A stretch of DNA of 61,553 nucleotides from Beroe ovata (GCA_946803715.1 CAMPET010000040.1:263889-325441), one strand, 5' to 3'. Shown: positions 46,738 to 60,230, counted from the stretch's first letter. A program made the numbers and translations. Notes: generated from the letters alone by a model not told the origin.

Positions 46738-49338
46738 GTAGCATTACTGTTGTCTGTAAGGGTAATATTGGGCATGATATATATATAGTAGTATCGATAG
46801 CAGAGGGGTGGCGGCGTTGGGTCATTGGAATAGTAGTCCCAATCTGATAATAGTAGTTATCTGATAGTAGTTATCTGATAATCACACTTATAATTCCGGA
46901 GAATTCAAATGAATTGGAGATGAGGATACTGTTAATTGTTGCAATGTAATCTGTGAAAATCAGAAATGTTTCTCATTGCACAAGCACATGATCGGCTGCT
47001 TCAACGATATGCATAATTTTCATGATATGATGCTGCAGGAACGTATCTAAAGCTTGAGTATGTAATATGGTTCCTACATGAGTCACTTAACGATCTGCTC
47101 TAAAACTTCCCAACCAAATGACTCATCTAGATGTTCCATGAGACAATACTTAGTAGCATATACTATTGCAGAACAAATGCCATAGACTCCCTCCTTGCCA
47201 TTTTGTGAGGAAATATGGCACGGAATACGTAGTCAGGTAAACATAAACATACAGAGCACTATGATAAACAGAACTGGATTTAGATGTTGTATATATACGG
47301 TAATGAGTATGAAGAATATATAAAGAGGGCGTGGTCAGATGGAAAGAAGCCGCAGAAATGAACTAGGATAATAGAACAAAAGGAGAAAGGAGAGATATAG
47401 TGGAAGCGGAGAGGCTGGAAGTAGGGAAGAACTAGACTTAACGTTGAGATGAAATAGTTCAGAAGCTTGTTAAAAGCACGATCTATCCTACAGCATGATA
47501 CCTACATAGGATATAAGGAGGAAAGAATTGGCGCTCAGCCAAGAAATGAACCGGAAGTTATCGAGGAAAAGAAGCTAACGATCAAAAGGAGGTGATTTGT
47601 TCTTCTTTGGAGAAAACACAGAGTTTTCCCTAAGAAGACAGTTTCATGAAGAGAGTTTCACTTCAGACGAAATAAAGCTCACCATGAAATAACGTGTGAA
47701 GTTGAGAGTGCAATGAGAAATGAATAATGAACGCGTTGCGTGTGTAAGTCAAATTAATGAAAGCTGAATGATGTCCGATGAATTGACTCGATGTGACAGC
47801 TATATGACTTGCTACAATTCCACAGAATTAAAAGGAGTTTTTACAGTGTTTCTCTGGGGATTGCTCGAAAACTTTGGCTAAGGGAATTTGATTTTGGCCA
47901 GTACTACCACACATAAATGAGGGCTTGAAGCAGCAACATATGGCAATAACAAATATATTGCTTGCTGCTTATAACAAGGGATTTAATAACGCTAACAATG
48001 GTCACTCATGAAGCACACCTATACAAATGCACACCTATACAAAGTGCACACCCACACCTATAACATACTCACTGGAATTGAATCCAGCATCCTTCATCAC
48101 CCGGAAATTAACCTACTCTCACTATCATCACGAACTTTATATGATTGTCAAGAACGCACTACAACTTCTACAGCTAGTACAATAGAGCATACACTGACCG
48201 TATAGAGCTGACTGTACGTCCTAACAATTTCACACCAGCACAGCAATTTCATTTCTGCTGAGAGAAATGAGCCAATATATAATATCATATCCCAGTCAAA
48301 TCAAACATAGATGATTGAAAATATCGAGTTGTTTTTTTGAGCAAGCAACATTCTCGACCTAGAGTCACTGGGATTTGCAATGAGGTTGAAAGTATAATGG
48401 GCGAAAAATGCAAAATGATGTGAGCAAAATGGTAGAAACACTCGTTTGACCAAAACTGAATTTTGACCCCACATTGCGATCGTCACACACACACAAACAC
48501 ACACACACANCACACACACACACACATACATACACACACAAACACACATAATCAGTCATGACCAAGGTTCGGAATCCATTATACCGATTATAGGTAAAGA
48601 GACACCAGGAGCACTTGAAGTTGAAGCATCTTTAATTCATGTACATATTGACAACTTGAATTAAGAGCTTTCATTCCTCGCTCAAAAATCGCCAAAATTT
48701 TGGTGAAAATTTCGCAATAATCCAGTCGTGTCGTCATGTCAACCCTTATTTGATTCATATTATTGACTTTGAGCAGTTTTCTCCCTCTATCTTTTGACAG
48801 ATGTGCGACTCTTTCTACAAATTCCCTCGTCACTGTCACACACAGTGTATCGAATTTCCATGAAACAAGCTTGAGCGCGTGACATTCATGATGTCACACT
48901 GTCGCAGAGCACGCACCAGATACAATAATAGCACACTGGTCTTATCTCTTCTTTTCCTTCTCTGTGGAAAAAGTCCGCCCAATTTTGCTGTGTGATATAT
49001 ATTTAGCATCCTGCAGTTTTCAGTTATTTGTTCTAGAAATTTGCATCTCTAAAAAGTTTTCCACCCTTTCCACTTCAAACCCGGACAAATTGGTCTAACT
49101 TTCACGATCTTTACTCCACCGTTTTCCGAGTGTGCTCATTATAGTTTGTGTGTTTCTAGTTTTTCTCATTTCTCGATACTTCCAATTTTAACCAACAAAT
49201 TCAACAGAAAGAGGAACCACCTCAAACATCAAGTCCGAGTAAAATAAGATCACATAATCTTGAAAAACCCCTTATTCATCCATCCCTCTAGAGACCATAT
49301 ATACAGTAAAAACCCCCCTAGAGACAAGTCATATTATC
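46738..49338. other. intergenic region with CA microsatellite
   Basis: No supported exon. A (CA)n microsatellite at 48486-48552 contains a single N at 48510. Unlike the joins at 8016 and 25674, its flanks are not duplicated beyond the repeat, so the N is probably a repeat-length ambiguity or a join inside the repeat. Confidence 0.5.
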
Positions 49339-50410
49339 ATGTTTGTCTGGGCTGCTTACCTGTTCAGCTTTCTCTTCACATTCCTCACATCCCTCTACTT
49401 CTGTCTTCCCTATCTCTTCCTGCACTGGCAAACATTCCGGAACAGATTCCTCTTTTCGGGGATGATAAATTACCCCAGTCCTGCGGATAAGTTCATTAAT
49501 GAACCCGGCAAGTTTGGTCTGAGGAGCACGGTGAATCATAGGATAATGGTGGAAAAGAAGGGGAGTATTGGGATCTGGGAGATTAAACCGGAGAAAAGGA
49601 TGGGGGCAGAGGATAAGGTTGTGATTTTGTATTTCCATGGAGCTTCGAGCAACAGAGGTAAGAGGGAGGGTGGGGCAATGTCAATCATGATCAGGAGCTA
49701 ATTTTAAGTTGAGTAAATGATCAAAATCTTGAATTTGATAAAACTTTGACATCATTTTCATGAAAACCACGCCCTTCCTCTCAGGAAAACCACATCGGGT
49801 GGAATACTACAAAATATACCAGGAACTGGGATACACAATAGTTGCATTTGATTACCGTGGTTTTGCCGATTCCCGGGGTTCCCGCGCCTCAGAGGTCTCC
49901 GTGGTCGCCGATTGCTGGAAAGTTCTGGAATGGGTCGTGGCCCGCTACTCCGCGGACCACAAGATATTTCTCTGGGGTCACTCGCTCGGGAGTGGAATTT
50001 CCACCAAGTTTCTCACCGAACTCCAGGAGGATCCGGACTCTGAACTGTACGGGAGAATATCCGGGTTAATTCTCGAATCTGCGTTTGTAAGCGCTGAGGA
50101 GGGAGCTAAAAGTTTCCCGGGGGTTGCCTACTGGAACTACTTCAAAATAACACGTGACCGCATACCGCGATCTCTGACAAACATTTTCCCGACTGTCGAT
50201 CTCCTACCCAAGATCTGCCTACCTGTCCTGCTCCTCCATGCTGTTGATGACGTCACCATCCCACACAGACACTCCGAAGTGTTGTTTGAGGCGTGTAGAG
50301 CCGGCGGGAAGGTGGATGTGGAGTTTTGTTCGGCGTTGTCCGGACAACATAGGTTTGTTAACAAGGATGAGAGTGTAGTGAGGAGCGTGAGGGCCTTCCT
50401 GAGTAGGTGA
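49339..50410 (+). CDS. ABHD12: ABHD12-like membrane serine hydrolase
   Basis: Exons 49339-49657 and 49785-50410 (TGA) give 945 nt, 314 aa. A hydrophobic N-terminal segment (about residues 4-32, AAYLFSFLFTFLTSLYFCLP) is a membrane anchor. The alpha/beta hydrolase core has the oxyanion motif LYFHGASSNRG (about 97-107), FDYRGFADSRG (about 128-138), nucleophile elbow LWGHSLGSG with Ser173, HAVDDVTIP (Asp about 261/262) and GQHRF with His295. The combination matches ABHD12/ABHD13-type enzymes. ABHD12 is a lysophosphatidylserine lipase with its active site on the lumenal/extracellular side. The protein is shorter than human ABHD12 (about 400 aa), mainly at the N-terminus. It is divergently placed from no close neighbour; its 3' end faces the GPCR 3' end. 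Confidence 0.88.
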
Positions 50411-50969
50411 GGAGAGGTGGTGAGTAAAGAAAAATTGGGGTGAGGTTACGCTTTACATATGTTATGACGAGAATGATTCGCATTTGAATTGGTTGATGTC
50501 TGATGATATTCATTGTTCTATATATCAGCATTCAGCAGATTTGATTCAAATTTTCAACCTCCATTTTTGAGTGACAGGTCCCGTCCAATTCCATGGTCTT
50601 TCCTCTCAGTCAGAATTCCAATTATCTGTTATAGCTGTTGAAAATAGCTAGCTAGTCCATTCTAGACTGGCTAGTCCATTCTAGACAATGTTCAAAATTA
50701 TTATTTTGTAAAATTACCAGTTCCAAATTTGCAGAGACTATAAATGTTAGAATAGTTTCACATACGCAAATCGAAAACCCCCTAACGGGAAGTCATACAA
50801 TTACAATAGACAGCGATAAACACAGAATTCGCAACTTCCTTTTCTTTAAAATGAAGTTCGTAAAATAAACCTGCAGGTATTTGGAACATAAACAGCGACT
50901 TTCATGTTAGTTAAAATAACGGTTTAATCCCAAAATCTCACAATGATGAACACTGTTAACAGCATCATG
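50411..50969. other. convergent 3' intergenic region
   Basis: Short AT-rich spacer between the ABHD12-like stop and the GPCR stop, which converge. It presumably contains both 3' UTRs. CTAGTCCATTCTAGA occurs twice in tandem near 50653-50685. Confidence 0.6.
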
Positions 50970-53537
50970 TCAACCTGTTAACATCCTCTCCTTCATACTG
51001 TCTGAACACCCGTTCATACTCACTTTATTCCCGATGGGTTTTGGCGACACTTTAGCCGACTGATACGGACTAGTCATCAGTCTGATCATCTGATCGCTCC
51101 TCCGTTTCGGCGGCTTAGCCAGCACCATATACAGGATCAGCGGCTGAATTGCGGCGTGAGCGAAGCCGACCAACTCATGAGCGTTGTACAGTCTCGATAT
51201 GACACTGGATGAGTTTTCCACGTCTGAGCTGTGCACGTAGAGAACAGAAAAGTCCACGAGGCAGAGCAACATACCGAGATGTATGGCGTAGATGTAGATC
51301 CACAGTCCGTAGCACACGATAAACCCGATGGTTGTAAGCAACATAATGATGCTGAGTTTCACCTCACGGTTGCTATGGAGATACTGCATCATTTTACCAT
51401 ATAAGGAAGTATATCCCGGGCTCTGATCCGCTGGGGCTTCACGGAGGTGTTTCTTGGAGAGGGATTGAGCGGTGATCATATTCCGGGAGGGTGCGCTTTT
51501 CCGGTGGATTTTTGCCAGCTCGACAACCACAGCGATAGAGAAGACGGATATCAGGAGGACGGGAAGGAAGGTGGGGATGTAGTTGAGAGCAATGGCATAG
51601 GGGAGGAGCACGTTGTACGGGATCGTCTGGTTTGGCTGAGAGAAGAGAGAGGGGATCAGGGGAATGATAATGGAAACATGGAGTGTCGAGCAATTCAAAT
51701 TTGAATCTTTTGGGAACCGTAATGAAAGATGTTTTCATGAATTTCGTGCAAGTTTCACATCAACATCCCACACGGTACCTGTAAGACCAGTGATTGTGGG
51801 ATGATATCCATGATCGTCCACGAGCACGCCAATCCCTCGAATGAGAGATGTTTGTACTGTTCAGCAAACATGTACGGACTTGCTGCGTGAGGGGGTATAG
51901 GTGATTATAAACCCCTTTCTGAAGTTTGCCATTTCGGGAAAATATGAAGAATCGAAAAGAGCAAAAGTGTGTAGTTTTGCGTAGTCAAATTTTTCTCTCA
52001 TTCAATCGACAATCTGCTCTGACAAATTTACCTGAAAAACTAAGGAAGTAGAGCCAGATTATGACGGCAACCACAGTGTAGTGCCAGTACTTGACAACTC
52101 TCTTAGCCATGAAGGGGAAACAGACGTAGAGAAACCTGTGGCATATGATGTGATAGATAAAGTATTTCTTTTGTTTGTACTTGAGGAAGTACTTGCGAAG
52201 GATCAACACTTTATTTTCGACTAATATTATATAGAACAACTAATCCAAGGCACTCATATATTGACCAATGCGTGATGATGGTCAATAACTATCATCACGT
52301 ACAAATATTCCGTTTATCACATCATAATATTCGCTTGTTCCTCCCAAACATGTCCCTATCCTAACAATGGGACCACTATTCAACACACCCTCACAGAGAG
52401 GAAGGCGGTAACTTTTGATGAGGGGCGAAAATCATCAAGACATGTTTAGTATTTAAGGGGATGAATTTGGGTCATGGTCACGGCTGGAAAGTTTGAGAAC
52501 ACCAGAATTTCACATCAAAATTGCGATTTTCTACTACTAAATATGATTTTGTTTTAATTGAATCTGTTCGCTTACCTGTCAAATGTAAAGAAGCACACTG
52601 ACCAAAGTGTTGTTGACCGTGTTACGTTGAAAATGTAACCACTTATGTTACAGAATAGCTGTTCAGCTGCTCCCTCAAACTGTGAACCCCGGTCTTCGAA
52701 TACATCCTTGTCTTTGGATAGAGGCACTCTGTACGCCTACAAGAGTTTCACTAAGTAATGACTTCAATTTAAAGTGGTGTCAAAAAATGAGACGTCAGGT
52801 ACAAAATGGCAGAAAATTGTCCGGTCGCACAAATAAATCCGATTTCCATTGGCGCACACCATATTGTGTCGCGCGCGGAAACATTTTTCTGAAGCGCGCG
52901 ATAAAGTGCATTTGTAAGCATTAATCTGAATTCAACTGAAATTTCCGGCCAGGCTTCAATCCAGGGCTTGGCCCTATCAACCTCAAATTTATTCCCCTCC
53001 ATAAGTTGGATAGTGGTGAGAGTTTTGTCAGTTTTCAGTGTCTGACACAAGTGTCAACGTGAATTGAATTGTCAACGCGTGATGAACACCCACCAAGATG
53101 ATGTAAACAGACATAGGCATGGTTGTCAGTGACATCAGAGCGTTACCGATCAAGATCGACATGTAAATCACAAACTGTATGCCGCATTTCCTCCGCTTCT
53201 TTATCAGTCTCTGTATCAGGAATATACTGAAAAGATATTCCTTGAAACCAAAATGAAAGTAATGACTCTGATGAGGTGATCAGTCAAAAGTAACCATTAA
53301 CCAAGACTATCCGCGTTATTACCCTAACATTTCAGACTAAAAGTAATAAATATAGGTCAATTCTAGGAATCTCAACAATTAACCTCCCTCACCCCCTCCC
53401 CCTCACCTGCCGACTAGCCCCATTGTAGTGAGCAGACAAGTGGCACTGGCGAGCAGGTACTCCTGTCCCTCTGGCAGAACGCCAGTCTTTGTGATCATGG
53501 GGGCTTTCTTTATCTTCTCCCCACACGAACCAGCCAT
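50970..53537 (-). CDS. rhodopsin-type (class A) orphan GPCR
   Basis: Six exons: 53407-53537 (ATG), 53094-53226, 52576-52706, 52032-52135, 51779-51882 and 50970-51635. They total 1269 nt, 422 aa, in one frame. Seven hydrophobic segments are visible: TM1 YLLASATCLLTTMGLVGSIF; TM2 YMSILIGNALMSLTTMPMSV (class A L-x-x-x-x-x-P spacing); TM3 opened by Cys in LFCNISGYIF and ended by TFDRFLYV (a DRY variant, FDRF); TM4 VVAVIIWLYFLSF; loop-2 Cys in EGLACSW; TM5 NYIPTFLPVLLISVFSIAVV; TM6 SIIMLLTTIGFIVCYGLWIY; and TM7 HAAIQPLILYMVL, where NPxxY is replaced by IQPLILY. The ligand is unknown and I cannot name a subfamily. Lineage-specific class A receptors of this sort are common in invertebrates. Confidence 0.88.
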
Positions 53538-56163
53538 GGTTAAAGGGTCTGTGCTGAGCTAAATTGGGAGAGGGGGGATTGGTTAGAGTGAGAATAGAGG
53601 GGTGAGGAGTGGTGAGGCGTAGTTTATCATGACAATTGATTGAAGAGGAGTGGGGGACTGGTTTGACTATAATAGAGGGGAGAGGGGGTGGTGAGGGTCG
53701 TGCAAGAGATGAGAGGGGAGAGAGGCGAGGTTAGGCTACTGTGTGACTGTGTGAGTCGAGGAAATCTCATTATTGAGCAGATAAGTTCAAGAGGGAAAAC
53801 ATAGATTTGAAAAGCTGTGTTTTTGGAATTGGTGTTATGCAATAGACAGAAAACTAAATAAAACGTTCAAAAATGGACGTTTTTATCCCGTGATCTTCCA
53901 CATTGTTGTAGACGGGTGTCACTCGCTATTCTGTCACCAGTGATATTATTCATCAACTAGAATAGAGCTGTTGAAAAATGCTCCCACCAAACAGACAACG
54001 GATCACACTCTAAAGTTATCAGCAGCACGTTCAACAATGGCCGCGTGAAAAATACCAAAAACAGCATCTGATAGCTGTATTTTTCACAATCGACACAGGA
54101 AGCAAAATATGATCTGCATTTTTGCCGCACAGTTTGTCTATTTATGAGCGGTGGCAATGAAATTTCAGATTTCAAAGGGAAAAAGCACACAAAATTGAAC
54201 AAAATTGCATCTTTCGCAGAAAAACGATAAACGAAGAATTTCTACTACCGGAAAGGGTAAATGATTCAATCAAAAGAATATTTGTGAATATGAAGTGCAT
54301 GAGCAACGCATAATGCACACAAATATTTCACGACACTTACACACATACGCGAAAAATGTCTCCGAAAAATGTTGCAAAAATAACTTCCGATGAATTGCCT
54401 ATGGGATTTGATCTAGAATCATCGGATTTCTTGGAACCGTGTATTGTTGACTATGTGAATCAATGGCAGAGGAAACCCATTAATCCAATTGAATAAGGTA
54501 ATCTAAAGGAGGTGAAAAATACATAGAATATCCATTCAACCGTTCCGGAATAGTGGTGGTACATAATATTTTGTGACAAGAACTTATGGAAAATATGGAA
54601 TGGAGGACCTCTAGAGGACGCGCAAAATATCAGAATTAATACTGAAATAAGAGTGATTCCTCGACGGTAAATATTTTTCCGATAGTTTAAAAATGTTAAC
54701 ATCGTTATAGCGTTAGCCGTAAGGCCATTGCATCAGTGTGACCGTCTAACAAAGACATAAACTCTGAGCAACGCCTTGGTTGAAAAGACGGAGATGGGAA
54801 TATTCAGTTTAATCTTGTATATATTGCGAAGAATGCCAGCATTCGTTATATTGGCCATCGCATGAAGTGAAATGGCATTTTGCTCATTACTGTTTATCAA
54901 TCATCACTGCATAAATTATGACCCTTCAAAAATGAATAATGACGAATATCTAGAATTACACACGTCTTGTAAAAGAGTCCCTTGTTAACACCGGAAGGGA
55001 ACCTCATCAAGAAATGGTTGTCATAGCAGAATTTGTGTTGTTGAGGCTTCACGGGGAACACATATTATGTAGGGCTTGGGCCTTGAATCACATTGTAATA
55101 AGATTGATTCTGATGAGCTGGTCTGGGTCAAGAATTATCCAATTTAACTGCGGACTTCATCAAAAAAGGATTTCTTAATAAGAGGGTACGGTTCTGAATA
55201 AGAAATAAAAGTCAGTAAGATCAATCAGGTCAGTGAATATAACGAGATACGTTGCTATGAGAGTGGCTATGTGTTGCTAAGTCATAGTGAGTTGCCATGT
55301 GTTGCTATGAGAGTTGCCCTGTGTTGCTACACAGAGACACACAATGGGGGGAGGTTGTGCACGTGCCGAAATAAAGATTGTCACGGTTCATTAGCATATG
55401 GGCAGTGATATTGATATGAAGATTTGGGGAAGCAGTCATGCGTCAAAATTCACACATGTGTGACTCGATGTATCTGATGACTATTTTGTGTGACCATTGT
55501 GTGACCACTGCTGCGTATATTTGGGCAGTACCGAAACGAGATTAATCAAACTATAGAAAATATGGTCTTAAACCATGTGAATCCAAACTTGGCTTGAAGG
55601 GAAACGTGTCAAGATAATGCAAAATTGTGAGAATAGAATGACGTAGAAATGATTCATGAACATTGAACACTTTTCTGGCTGTGAAAGCTAATCAAGCAAC
55701 GAAACAAGAAATGCCATACTTTTATGATACCAGCTATCTGTTATTTTACAGTGAAGCCTAAGAATCGAGTCATTCTTTGAATTGTGTCCGATGAACCCTA
55801 ATTTCATAACTCTGGATCTGTCGAAAGCAACTGTCAAATTTTTCAGTCTCAACCCAAGAAAAAAGTAAACCATTCCTGTGAAAAATGTTGAAGCGTTGAA
55901 ATTTAATCAGGAAAGTTTTCACAAGTTCTTGAACTAAAAATCAAGTTTCTGCTACTGTATAATACATGGTAGGTAAACATAGAATTCCGTGGAAAATGTT
56001 CGAACTTCCACTTAACTTTCAGAAAGAAGCAAGATCAGAACTTCAGTTAGACATTTAAAATAATTGGTCTAGACACCAAGCTCGAATAATCAGATAGTGG
56101 TATAGATGGCATATCAATGGGTAATTATTAAGTAGTTTTCCAGCTAAATCAATAAAACATATT
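53538..56163. other. intergenic, nothing recognised
   Basis: No supported exon. A cluster of GTTGCTATG/GTTGCCATG words lies at about 55250-55330. Small open frames are AT-rich and unconvincing. Confidence 0.5.
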
Positions 56164-58357
56164 TTGCATGAACATGGGAAAAAATTTTCTTCAAATTTTC
56201 GATCGGTAGAAAATGAAGTGAATGCTCCCACACTTTTATGCTCTGTTTTGAGAGGTCTCTAATGGAGACTTAACTGGTACCTATGATGCCCACTTTACAC
56301 CAAATCATCTCTCCTACTGTCCTACTACAAGTATCCACCCTGTTTAGGGTTATCTGAAGTTCATACGTGCAATGAAACCACGCCCAAATCACGATTTCAA
56401 ACCTGTGGGAAGCATGTGCATCAAAATCGCGAAAATCAATGGGACACACTGATATTGAAAAACGGCAAAATTCATTTTAAGGAGAAACATACTGAAAATA
56501 TGTGTTTCTGGCCTATTTTTTGACGTAGAATCCAAATCTGGAGGAATTTTTGGGCTAGCTCATCGAGAAATCGGTGAAAGTTTAGGTTCTTTCTGAAGTG
56601 GGAGCTTTGAGATCACCTGACGGACAGCTCCTCAGGGGAGCAAGATAGGGCCAAAATTTTACCGGGAATCGATTCTGCGTCCAAAATTACGTGGGAATCT
56701 ATAGTATTTACATGAAAATAGGGGAAAAATTTTTCCTCGAATTTTCGATCGGTAGAAAATGAAGTGAATGCTCCCACACTTTTATGCTCTGTTTTGAGTG
56801 GTCTCTAATGGAGACTTAACTGGTACCTATGATGCCAACTTTACACCAAATCATCTCTCCTACTGTCCTACTACAAGTATCCACCCTGTTTGGGGTTATC
56901 TGAAGTTCATACGTGCAATGAAACCACGCCCAAATCACGATTTCAAACCTGTGGGAAGCATGTGCATCAAAATCGCGAAAATCAATGGGACACACTGATA
57001 TTGAAAAACGGCAAAATCCATTTTAAGGAGAAACATACTGAAAATATGTGTTTCTGGCCTATTTTTTGACGTAGAATCCAAATCTGGAGGAATTTTTGGG
57101 CTAGCTCATCAAGAAATCGCTGAAAATTAAGGTTCTTTCTAAAGTGGGAGCTTTGAGATCACATGACGGACAGCTCCTCAGGGAAGCAAGATAGGGCCAA
57201 AATTTTACCGGGAATCGATTCTGCGTCCAAAATTACGTGGGAATCCATAGTATTTACATGAAAATAGGGGAAAAATTTTTCCTCGAATTTTCGATCGGTA
57301 GAAAATGAAGTGAATGCTCCCACACTTTTATGCTCTGTTTTGAGTGGTCTCTAATGGAGACTTAACTGGTACCTATGATGCCAACTTTACACCAAATCAT
57401 CTCTCCTACTGTCCTACTACAAGTATCCACCCTGTTTGGGGTTATCTGAAGTTCATACGTGCAATGAAACCACGCCCAAATCACGATTTCAAACCTGTGG
57501 GAAGCATGTGCATCAAAATCGCGAAAATCAATGGGACACACTGATATTGAAAAACGGCAAAATCCATTTTAAGGAGAAACATACTGAAAATATGTGTTTC
57601 TGGCCTATTTTTTGACGTAGAATCCAAATCTGGAGGAATTTTTGGGCTAGCTCATCAAGAAATCGCTGAAAATTAAGGTTCTTTCTAAAGTGGGAGCTTT
57701 GAGATCACATGACGGACAGCTCCTCAGGGAAGCAAGATAGGGCCAAAATTTTACCGGGAATCGATTCTGCGTCCAAAATTACGTGGGAATCCATAGTATT
57801 TACATGAAAATAGGGGAAAAATTTTTCCTCGAATTTTCGATCGGTAGAAAATGAAGTGAATGCTCCCACACTTTTATGCTCTGTTTTGAGAGGTCTCTAA
57901 TGGAGACTTAACTGGTACCTATGATGCCAACTTTACACCAAATCATCTCTCCTACTGTCCTACTACAAGTATCCACCCTGTTTAGGGTTATCTGAAGTTC
58001 ATACGTGCAATGAAACCACGCCCAAATCACGATTTCAAACCTCTGGGAAGCATGTACATCAAAATCGAGAAAATCAATGGGACACACTGATATTAAAAAA
58101 CAGCAAAATCTATTCTAGCGAGAAATAAACTAAAAATATGTGTTTCTGGCCTATTTTTCGACGTAGAATTCAAATCTGGAGGAATTATTAATCTAGCTCA
58201 TCGAGAAATCGGTGAAAATTAAGGTTCATACTAAAGTGAGAGCTTTGAGGCCACCTGACGGACAGCTCCTCAGGGAAGCAAGATAAGGTTAAAATTTCAC
58301 CGGGAATCGATTCTGCGTCCAAAATTACAAGATTATCCATATTTGCATGAAAATGGG
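56164..58357. repeat. 546-bp tandem repeat, four copies
   Basis: The landmark GATCGGTAGAAAATGAAGTG recurs at 56201, 56747, 57293 and 57839, exactly 546 bp apart. The two central copies appear identical. The first and last carry scattered substitutions and degenerate towards the array edges. A 66-codon open frame occurs in the central copies (56798 and 57344) and is broken in the outer ones by a TAG (GTTTAGGG instead of GTTTGGGG), so coding is unlikely. Confidence 0.97.
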
Positions 58358-60146
58358 ACATATCTCAATTAAATTGTTTCCACAAGTCGAATAATTTTTT
58401 GGGTGATCATTTATGCGTCTTTCTTAATAAGACTCTTAAGCTACTTAAGACACTTACAACAGACACTTATGGCAGTGGAAATTTGATGGCAGTGGAAATT
58501 TGCTGGTCTGAAAAAGATAATAGGACTCGTATAATTGATCATTTGGGATCTGGTTCCAGAAAACAAGGAAACTACAGGAAATATGAATGCTGACTTGAAG
58601 TCTCTATGATTGCTCAAAGATCTAGTTAAATAGTCTAATTCCTATGAGACATGAGTATCTTTGGAGACGCTAAACCTGTCTCTTTAGAGAAAACTGAAGT
58701 ATACCAAAGCTGTCCGAACATGGTCAATAGCTAACGCAATCCTCTTTCCATAGTGATAGATAAACCGATCAATAATTATTGCGAGCAACAACTGCAAGCT
58801 CAAGGTCAATTCAACTCACGACCAATCCAATAATTGGATTAAATCAAGATATTGTAGTCCAGATGTGATCTAACCCATCTTTCACGATCGCTGCTCAGTG
58901 CTCATGGATACAAAACTGCGAGAGAATGCGTCTAGACTGTTGAAGCTGATTCATAGGCTCTGAGAGTTCACAGCAGACACAAAATCAGGCGATGTATCGA
59001 AATCAAGCATGGACCGGTACGCTTGATAAATACTGCATAATAAGTTGCTGATTATCCGAACAAAGGATTCATAATTTATGCGCATGATCGACAAGAGTGA
59101 CCGATGATGTGTAATCAATAGACGCACCGACAGGACTGCCAGGACGCATTGATACGCACTCCACAAATCACACTTAGAAGTGAAATATGGATTCAAAATT
59201 TGAATCTTATCATTTTATACTTATGAAAAACAATGCTTTCAATCCTTGATCAAGTTGGATTTCAGTACAGACCAAGCTACTCATGAAATGAATCAAAGGA
59301 GCGCTGATTTTTGTAACAACATCAATGAATGGTGCACCGTTTTCACAGATGTAGCAACAGATTCCACATTTCCATGACAAGAGCAGATTCCACCCTGACA
59401 TTGCTCATGAAGATTTAAATCGTGGTATATTATATAGGTGGACCGCCTAAGAAATCACAATTACTGAATGCAAATCGTATGGGCAGTATAATAATTCCGA
59501 TCATCGCACTGTTACGATTATATATTATCAATATTGGAGACTGGGGGGTACCCAAATCTGAATAACAAACGCACAGTTCAAGATGTGTGTGTGTGTGTTT
59601 GTTTGTGTGTGTGTGTGGGTGTGTGTGTGGGTGTGTTTGTAGGTGTGTGTGTGTGTGTNTGTGTGTGTGGGTGGGTGTGATTGTGGGTGTGATTGTAGGT
59701 GTGATTGTGGGCGTGTTTGTGGGTGTGATTGTGGGTGTGTTTGTAGGTGGGTACTGTGTAAGCAACAAGCCGGTATGTAGCGAAAGCTCATCTTTTGTTC
59801 AGCTGTTCTGATCCCAATATCCCATGATGGGATGTACACATGAGTACAATTACCGCGCTGAGAGCGCCGTCACCACGTTCCATCGTGACTATAACTCGGA
59901 TACTGGTGTCATCACAGCTGTTGTCATGGTGACACAAGCTATTGTGACACCAGTTTGCAGTTTGGATCCGCTCCGATTTGAGGTACTGGTCGGACTAACA
60001 AAAACAAAGTTAAAGTTAAGGTTAAGTGAATGACAAAGGAGACGATACTGAATATAGAAATGGCAGCAATCGCCGATATATCGAGCTCTGTGGGGCTGGC
60101 TATCCAAACACAAGGAAATACCTCAACCTCACCAGTATAGACTTAC
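58358..60146. other. intergenic with GT minisatellite
   Basis: No supported exon. A long GTGTGT/GGTGTGATTGTG tract lies at 59583-59752 and contains a single N at 59659. Confidence 0.5.
59583..59752. repeat. (GT)n tract grading into GGTGTGATTGTG minisatellite
   Basis: A pure GT run changes into tandem 12-bp units (GGTGTGATTGTG, GGTGTGTTTGTA). A single N sits inside the pure run. All apparent open frames here come from the repeat. Confidence 0.95.
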
Positions 60147-60230
60147 CAGAAAACACACACGACCAGCAATATACCGCGACAATCTCTCTACCTACTGCCA
60201 GAATCGCTTGGCGTGCCTCATGCACCAGCT
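60147..60230 (-). CDS. possible isolated internal exon, unknown protein
   Basis: On the minus strand, acceptor TTTTAG and donor GTAAGT flank an 84-nt open segment (a multiple of 3) that can read LVHEARQAILAVGREIVAVY. Splice signals and amphipathic character are suggestive, but no neighbouring exon was found. Confidence 0.25.

Noticed and set aside
56798-57544. Two identical 66-codon frames in the 546-bp repeat
   Set aside because: They repeat only because the satellite unit repeats. The outer units carry a stop in the same frame, so coding is unlikely.
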